Shown one piece after another: positions 60,274 to 64,000 of a stretch of 64,000 nucleotides of DNA (the stretch's first letter is position 1; every line of letters starts with the position of its first letter). The stretch comes from Taklimakanibacter deserti (GTDB taxonomy: Bacteria > Pseudomonadota > Alphaproteobacteria > Rhizobiales > Aestuariivirgaceae). The position numbers and the translations under genes are program-made. The notes beneath the pieces were generated by a model. That model searched no databases. It was not told the DNA's origin and worked only from the letters and a program-made list of their open reading frames with translations. The stretch is taken from the NCBI GenBank assembly GCA_003574785.1, contig QORU01000008.1:310001-374000 (forward strand). The letters are read 5' to 3'.

Positions 60274-60323
60274 GCCTATCCCTCTGTCCCTGGTCGAATT
60301 TGGCAGCGTAGCAGCTGGTTTTC

Positions 60324-60348
60324 AACGTTTCGCGGCCGCTCCGGTTCC
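60324..60348 (-). promoter_or_regulatory. EcfG promoter of phyR
   Basis: Read on the minus strand: GGAAC (60348-60344), a 16-base spacer, CGTT (60327-60324). This is the EcfG consensus GGAAC-N16/17-CGTT without mismatch. Transcription would start about 45 bases before the phyR ATG, giving positive feedback from EcfG onto its activator. Confidence 0.85.
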
Positions 60349-60375
60349 TCGCCTCGCAAAAAAGTTCCGCCCCTA

Positions 60376-60401
60376 GGAAACCCTGGGGGGAAATGGGAGT
60401 T
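60376..60401 (+). promoter_or_regulatory. Weak EcfG-like promoter of nepR-ecfG
   Basis: GGAAA at 60376-60380, 17-base spacer, AGTT at 60398-60401: two mismatches to the EcfG consensus. It lies about 60 bases before the nepR start codon and is in the proper direction. A second, stress-independent promoter may exist but was not identified. Confidence 0.4.
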
Positions 60402-60462
60402 ATCGGCATGTGGTGACGACTACAAATCGGAAGGGGTGCTGCTGAGGCAGGCCGAATCATGA

Positions 60463-60654
60463 ATGTCGAACGATGACGCCGAGGCGGCTGGTGGCCGTCC
60501 CAATAAAACAGGAACAAAGCCCGTGCTCGACCGCCAGATCCAAGCTCATATCGGCCGGAAATTGAAGGCCGTATACGACGAGGTCGCGGCCGAACCGCTG
60601 CCCAAGGAAATCATGGATTTGCTCGAGAAGCTGGAAAGTCGTTCCAAGGAATGA
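60463..60654 (+). CDS. nepR: Anti-sigma factor NepR
   Basis: Anti-sigma factor that sequesters EcfG, 63 residues. The conserved core VLDRQIQAHIGRKLKAVYDEVAAEPLPKEIMDLLEKLE is the classical NepR two-helix sequence. It ends ATGA, overlapping the ecfG start by four bases, so sigma and anti-sigma are made in a coupled way. Confidence 0.96.
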   Translation: MSNDDAEAAGGRPNKTGTKPVLDRQIQAHIGRKLKAVYDEVAAEPLPKEIMDLLEKLESRSKE

Positions 60655-61220
60655 AGCTCAATCCGCAAATAACCGAAGAGATGCTGAAGTCGATCAGGTC
60701 GTTGCGCGCCTTCGCCGTTTCGCTGTGCGGCCGCACCGATCTCGCCGACGACCTGGTTCAGGAAACCATCGTCAAGGCCTGGTCCAATCTCGACAAATTC
60801 GAGGAGGGCACCAATCTCCAGGCCTGGCTTTTCACGATCTTGCGCAATCACTATTACTCCGAGATCCGCAAACGCCGGCGCGAGATCGAGGATGTCGAGG
60901 GCCGCTATTCGGCAACGCTCGCAACCCACCCCGCCCAGTATGGCCATCTCGACATGGCCGACTTCAAGGCGGCGATGCAGAAGCTCCCGGATGATCAGCG
61001 CGAAGCTCTCATCCTCGTCGGCGCTTCCGGCTTCTCCTACGAGGATGCCGCCAAGATCTGCGGCGTGGCGATCGGCACCATCAAGAGCCGGGTCAATCGC
61101 GCCCGCACCCATCTGGCCAAGCGTCTCAATATCGAAAGCACCGCGGATATCGGCCCCGATCACACATCGGAGGCGACTTTCTCGCAATTGCGCCAGGGCG
61201 GCTCCGGAAAATCGGATTGA
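60651..61220 (+). CDS. ecfG: ECF sigma factor EcfG (general stress response)
   Basis: ECF sigma factor of the EcfG group, 189 residues. Region 2 is RSLRAFAVSLCGRTDLADDLVQETIVKAWSNLDKFEEGTNLQAWLFTILRNHYYSEIRKRRREIEDVE; region 4 is LPDDQREALILVGASGFSYEDAAKICGVAIGTIKSRVNRAR. It directs the stress regulon from GGAAC-N16/17-CGTT promoters, two perfect examples of which lie in this window. A strong terminator follows. Confidence 0.97.
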   Translation: MKLNPQITEEMLKSIRSLRAFAVSLCGRTDLADDLVQETIVKAWSNLDKFEEGTNLQAWLFTILRNHYYSEIRKRRREIEDVEGRYSATLATHPAQYGHLDMADFKAAMQKLPDDQREALILVGASGFSYEDAAKICGVAIGTIKSRVNRARTHLAKRLNIESTADIGPDHTSEATFSQLRQGGSGKSD

Positions 61221-61236
61221 GGTCCGCAATCTAGGG

Positions 61237-61264
61237 AAAAGGCCCGCGAATTCGCGGGCCTTTT
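61237..61264 (+). terminator. Rho-independent terminator after ecfG
   Basis: GGCCCGCGAA/TTCGCGGGCC (61241-61260) is a perfect 20-base palindrome flanked by AAAA on the left and TTTT on the right, so it can act in both directions: for nepR-ecfG and for the convergent 86-residue gene. Confidence 0.9.
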
Positions 61265-61285
61265 CTCTAACTCAGGAGCTTTCCG

Positions 61286-61546
61286 TCATCGCTTGCCAGA
61301 GCCTTGCTCGGGGCTGAGAGCCTTGAGTGCTCTATGGATTTCCGGGAGCTGGTTGCGTTCGCGGCCGCGCTCGTCCGACATGTTCTCGTCGTCCGATTCG
61401 AGCAGCCTCTTGGCGTCGAGTTCCCAGTTCTGAAGCACTTTGATCTTTTCTTCGCGCGACAGATCCTTAGCCTCGACCACCGCCATGGGATTGGGAAACA
61501 TTCGTGACGGATCGGCGATCGCCTCATTAACGACCGATTTTGTCAT
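61286..61546 (-). CDS. Small hypothetical protein, EcfG-regulated
   Basis: An 86-residue charged protein (VVNEAIADPSRMFPNPMAVVEAKDLSREEKIKVLQNWELDAKRLLESDDENMSDERG), mainly helical, no signal peptide. The stretch DLSREEKIKVLQNWELDA recurs, as far as I recall, in small uncharacterised proteins of Rhizobiales. It has a perfect EcfG promoter 33-57 bases upstream, and is therefore a likely stress-response effector or regulator. It lies convergent to ecfG. Confidence 0.8.
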   Translation of the reverse strand: MTKSVVNEAIADPSRMFPNPMAVVEAKDLSREEKIKVLQNWELDAKRLLESDDENMSDERGRERNQLPEIHRALKALSPEQGSGKR

Positions 61547-61578
61547 TGCTGTACCCTTTCAGAATGTTGTTTAATATC

Positions 61579-61603
61579 AACGTAGGGATCGAGGCAGGGT
61601 TCC
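61579..61603 (-). promoter_or_regulatory. EcfG promoter of the 86-residue gene
   Basis: On the minus strand GGAAC (61603-61599), spacer of 16 bases, CGTT (61582-61579): an exact match to the EcfG consensus. The start codon follows about 33 bases downstream. Confidence 0.85.
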
Positions 61604-61741
61604 CAGGCGCTTCCCGCCAGGATTGTCGCCCGCGAGACGTTTGCGTCAGATCGCGATCACTTCGGATCGTTTGCAATCGGAAGTGATGAACGTGATCGCC
61701 TTTTACTTGCCGGACCAGGCAAACCGGAAGGACGTGCGAGA

Positions 61742-63157
61742 ATGTCTTCAACCAGCCGCATCAGGGCGCTGATGACGAATGGCAGTTTCTGGCGGCTGCG
61801 CGAGGAGATGAGCAGCGCGGCGCTGCTCCTGGGACTGGGGCTCCTGCTCCTGGTGGCGGCGATCTCGACCTATCTCTCCTGGGACACGTCCTATCGAAGC
61901 GCCTTGGCGCGCAATGCCAATGAGATCCGTGTCGCCAGCCTCGAGCTTCTCAATGCCGTGCAGAACGAGGAGATCGCGGCCAGGGAATTCCTGGTGACCG
62001 GCGATGACGCATCGCTCGCGGCCCATGATCGCAGCGAGGAGAGCTTGGGCGGCAAGCTCGCCAATCTCGCCGCCCTGACCGAAAAGGCAGGCCGTCATGC
62101 TGACGCCCTCCGCACGATCGGCGACCAGATCGCCGCGCGGTCAGCCCGCTTCAAGGAAGCCGTGGACGATCGCCGCGCGAGCGGCCTCGATGCCGCCTTC
62201 AACGAGGAGTTTCACAATGTGAGTGAAGCATCCCGCGACGAAATGGGCGGCCTGCTCCGGCAGATCGCCAATGCCGAGATGATCAATCTGGTGCAGAGCC
62301 GCAGCGACTCCGAGACCGGACGCTGGTGGCAGACGGTCGGCTCGGTGACATCATTCCTTCTCTCCGGTCTGCTGTGCGTGGGCGCGCTGTTCCTGCTGCG
62401 CCGGCGCGTCAATCTGCTCAAGGCCAGCGAACGGGTCCTCGCCGCCTTCAACGCGCAGCTTGAGATGAGCGTGCGCCAGAGGACACACGAATTGGAGGCG
62501 GCCAAGAGCGATATCCAGCGCGAGAAGGACCGGGCCGAGGCCTTGCTGGCGGATCTCAATCATCGGGTGGGCAACAGCCTGCAGATCGTGTCGTCCCTTC
62601 TCGGCATGCATGGGACGCGGGTCAAGAGCCAGGAAGCCCGCGACGTGATCGAGGCGGTGCGCGGCTGCGTCCATGCCATCGCCTCGGCGCAGCGCCGCGT
62701 GCGTCTCAGCGGCGCCAACGATCTCGTCGAGGTGAATCATTTCCTCGACACTCTGATCCAGGATTTGCGCTCGGCGCTCGGCGGAAATGAACACGTGACC
62801 ATCAATCTGAAGGCCGATGAGGTCGTGGCGCCGAGCCATGATGCGGTGAGCATCGGCGTCATCGTCACCGAGGCGATCAACAATGCCATCAAATATGCCG
62901 GCAGCGCGGGAGGACCGCTCGGCATCGCGGTCACGCTGGAGGGCGATCAGGCCAAGAAGCTCCAGCGTGTCACCGTGGAGGATGATGGTGCGGGCTATGA
63001 CGACAGCAGCAGCCAGGCCGGGTTCGGCAGCCAGATCACCGAAGCGCTGTCGATGAGCCTGCGGGCGCAATTGACCCGCAGCCACGTCCTTCCTGCGGGA
63101 CCCCGGCGTGGAACCCGCATCCAGCTCGACTTCACCAAGGATGCCCTCGCGGCCTGA
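61742..63157 (+). CDS. CHASE3-type sensor histidine kinase with HisKA_2/HWE-like core
   Basis: Membrane histidine kinase of 471 residues. The first helix is at 24-48, a periplasmic domain of about 150 residues resembling CHASE3 (LLNAVQNEEIAAREFLVTGDDASL), the second helix near 198-218, and a coiled coil at 225-270. The kinase core opens ALLADLNHRVGNSLQIVSSLLGMHG, with the phosphorylated histidine in NHRV, and is of the HisKA_2 type that serves PhyR; the ATP site is EAINNAIKYAGSAGGPLGI and VEDDGAGYD. Being next to phyR-nepR-ecfG it is the natural PhyK-type kinase. No promoter of EcfG form was found before it. GGAAGGA is the ribosome site. Confidence 0.9.
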   Translation: MSSTSRIRALMTNGSFWRLREEMSSAALLLGLGLLLLVAAISTYLSWDTSYRSALARNANEIRVASLELLNAVQNEEIAAREFLVTGDDASLAAHDRSEESLGGKLANLAALTEKAGRHADALRTIGDQIAARSARFKEAVDDRRASGLDAAFNEEFHNVSEASRDEMGGLLRQIANAEMINLVQSRSDSETGRWWQTVGSVTSFLLSGLLCVGALFLLRRRVNLLKASERVLAAFNAQLEMSVRQRTHELEAAKSDIQREKDRAEALLADLNHRVGNSLQIVSSLLGMHGTRVKSQEARDVIEAVRGCVHAIASAQRRVRLSGANDLVEVNHFLDTLIQDLRSALGGNEHVTINLKADEVVAPSHDAVSIGVIVTEAINNAIKYAGSAGGPLGIAVTLEGDQAKKLQRVTVEDDGAGYDDSSSQAGFGSQITEALSMSLRAQLTRSHVLPAGPRRGTRIQLDFTKDALAA

Positions 63158-63202
63158 CGTCTGATTGATCCGGCCGGCGGCAATCTCAGGCGATCGTCAC
63201 CG

Positions 63203-63637
63203 TCATTCCGTAACCGTCTTGGCGAAGCACCTGGCTAGATCTTGGGGCGCTCCAAGCTTCTCTGCCCAGCTTGCCAGTTCAGGCTTTTCCGACGGATCGG
63301 CATAACCGCCCCATACTTCGCGAAATTGCTTCTTTCCGTTGACCGTCTGGAAGAACATCATGCCGTCATCGCTAAGGGGTGTGGTGACGTAGGCGGCACT
63401 CCAGTTCCTGCTTTCTAGGATCGCGAGGAATTTCACCTCTGCGGGTTTCACCTTCTTGGTAATCGCCGAGGCGACGAGAGGGGCATATTCCTGCTTGCGC
63501 GCCTCTGTCACTTCGACCTTCACGCCGTCGCAATCGTTCTTCGCGGCGAGAGCGGGCGTCAGCGTCATTCCCAGCCCCATGAGGCCGATCGTGACGCTTT
63601 TTGCGCCTCGATGGATAAGATCGCTGTATCCACACAT
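63203..63637 (-). CDS. Small secreted protein, unknown function
   Basis: A 144-residue protein with a Sec signal (AKSVTIGLMGLGMTLTPALA then AK). The mature part has CDGVKVEVTEARKQEYAPLVASAITKKVKPAEVKFLAILES, SAAYVTTPLSDDGMMFFQTVNGKKQFREVWGGYADPSE and ends with KLGAPQDLARCFAKTV; two cysteines could form a disulfide. I do not recognise it. ATG 63637 with GGAGG upstream is preferred over an upstream in-frame start (63703). It is probably in the same unit as the partial gene at the window end. Confidence 0.7.
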   Translation of the reverse strand: MCGYSDLIHRGAKSVTIGLMGLGMTLTPALAAKNDCDGVKVEVTEARKQEYAPLVASAITKKVKPAEVKFLAILESRNWSAAYVTTPLSDDGMMFFQTVNGKKQFREVWGGYADPSEKPELASWAEKLGAPQDLARCFAKTVTE

Positions 63638-63731
63638 GAGTGGCCTCCTCCTTCCTTGCAGCGGGAAGTCTGCACCGGCGCTGGGAGGCCGGCCGGCGAT
63701 CATGGCATCACCGCCCAGCGCCGGTGGAGAT

Positions 63732-64000
63732 TCAGTGGGTTGCCTGGCATGTTCCGAACGCTGTCAGGACCACCTCATGCGACACCACGGTGAAGGAAAC
63801 GCCATCCTCCGATTTGGACGTCTGGACGATCCATCCCGTAAGCCCATCCACGCCTTGCAGGGTCAGATTGTCTCCCACGCTCGACAGCGTGTCGACGGTG
63901 GAGACATGCGGCAGACCGTCGGCGCTCGTGCTCGCGATCACCCGATCGGTGTAATGGACGAGGACTCTCGCCGGCAATGCGAGGTCGCCAAGCGAAGCGC
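63732..64000 (-). CDS. Hypothetical protein, 5' end outside window
   Basis: Minus-strand frame open to the right edge, so the N-terminus is missing. About 89 residues are seen, ending DRVIASTSADGLPHVSTVDTLSSVGDNLTLQGVDGLTGWIVQTSKSEDGVSFTVVSHEVVLTAFGTCQATH, a run of beta strands with no familiar motif. It ends 94 bases before the start of the next secreted protein and may share its transcript. No function can be assigned. Confidence 0.45.
   Translation of the reverse strand, partial: ASLGDLALPARVLVHYTDRVIASTSADGLPHVSTVDTLSSVGDNLTLQGVDGLTGWIVQTSKSEDGVSFTVVSHEVVLTAFGTCQATH

Noticed and set aside
1..64000. tRNA, rRNA, prophage or intact insertion sequence
   Set aside because: No cloverleaf, rRNA, integrase, transposase or phage structural gene was recognised in any gap or frame.

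Overview
The window is a GC-rich alphaproteobacterial chromosome segment, most likely from the Hyphomicrobiales (Rhizobiales). The evidence is a PhyR-NepR-EcfG general stress response module (59.5-61.2 kb) with recognisable EcfG promoters, a split glyQ/glyS pair followed by pyruvate phosphate dikinase, an ispB-type prenyl synthase divergent from a DUF2007/TrmN6 pair with an S49 peptidase further on, two PotABCD/PotFGHI polyamine-type ABC transporters, DUF1127-like small proteins, and families of palindromic repeats that I associate with this order. No rRNA, tRNA, CRISPR array or intact insertion sequence was seen.

Layout. 0-6.4 kb: a lower-GC defence island with a 5'-cut C5-cytosine methyltransferase, an overlapping Vsr endonuclease, a convergent candidate PD-(D/E)xK nuclease, and a large DUF1998 helicase whose front half (ATP-binding and DExH motifs) has been deleted. 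6.4-12.6 kb: small accessory genes, including a TacAT-type and a HicAB toxin-antitoxin pair, interspersed with fragments that match the 3' end of the downstream potA gene. 12.6-16.7 kb: potBCDA operon (minus strand). 17-19.2 kb: ispB, DUF2007 protein and TrmN6. 19.3-29.5 kb: a tightly coupled six-gene plus-strand operon with a ferritin-like protein, a LodA-like protein, a QhpD-like radical SAM/SPASM enzyme, a LodB/QhpG-like flavoprotein, a SAM-domain adenylate cyclase with ATPase and TPR modules, and a SnoaL-like protein. This is the most interesting locus: it looks like a system for building a protein-derived quinone (CTQ-like) enzyme with both flavin and radical-SAM maturation.

29.5-41.3 kb: S49 peptidase, a small protein, a trypsin-fold protein that has lost all three catalytic residues, glyQ, a CDGSH protein, a SUKH-like gene wedged before glyS, glyS, a sulfotransferase whose start lies in a long hairpin, ppdK and a SleB-like hydrolase. 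41.3-50 kb: envelope proteins, an IlvE-type aminotransferase, a minus-strand operon (ygfZ-like, tag, HD hydrolase, dual-specificity-type phosphatase, 49-residue ORF), pyrC-type dihydroorotase, acuI-like reductase and a LysE-type exporter. 50-56.9 kb: a seven-gene minus-strand operon coupling a PEAMT-like methyltransferase, a BetI-like repressor and an acyl-CoA dehydrogenase to a PotFGHI transporter, suggesting uptake and use of a methylated or polyamine-like amine. 57-64 kb: BTAD/TPR regulator, the stress-response module, a CHASE3/HisKA_2 histidine kinase and two small secreted-type proteins, the last cut by the window end.

Many genes overlap by 1-8 bases, so operon calls are well supported. 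Function calls rest on motif recognition by eye; no database search was possible.
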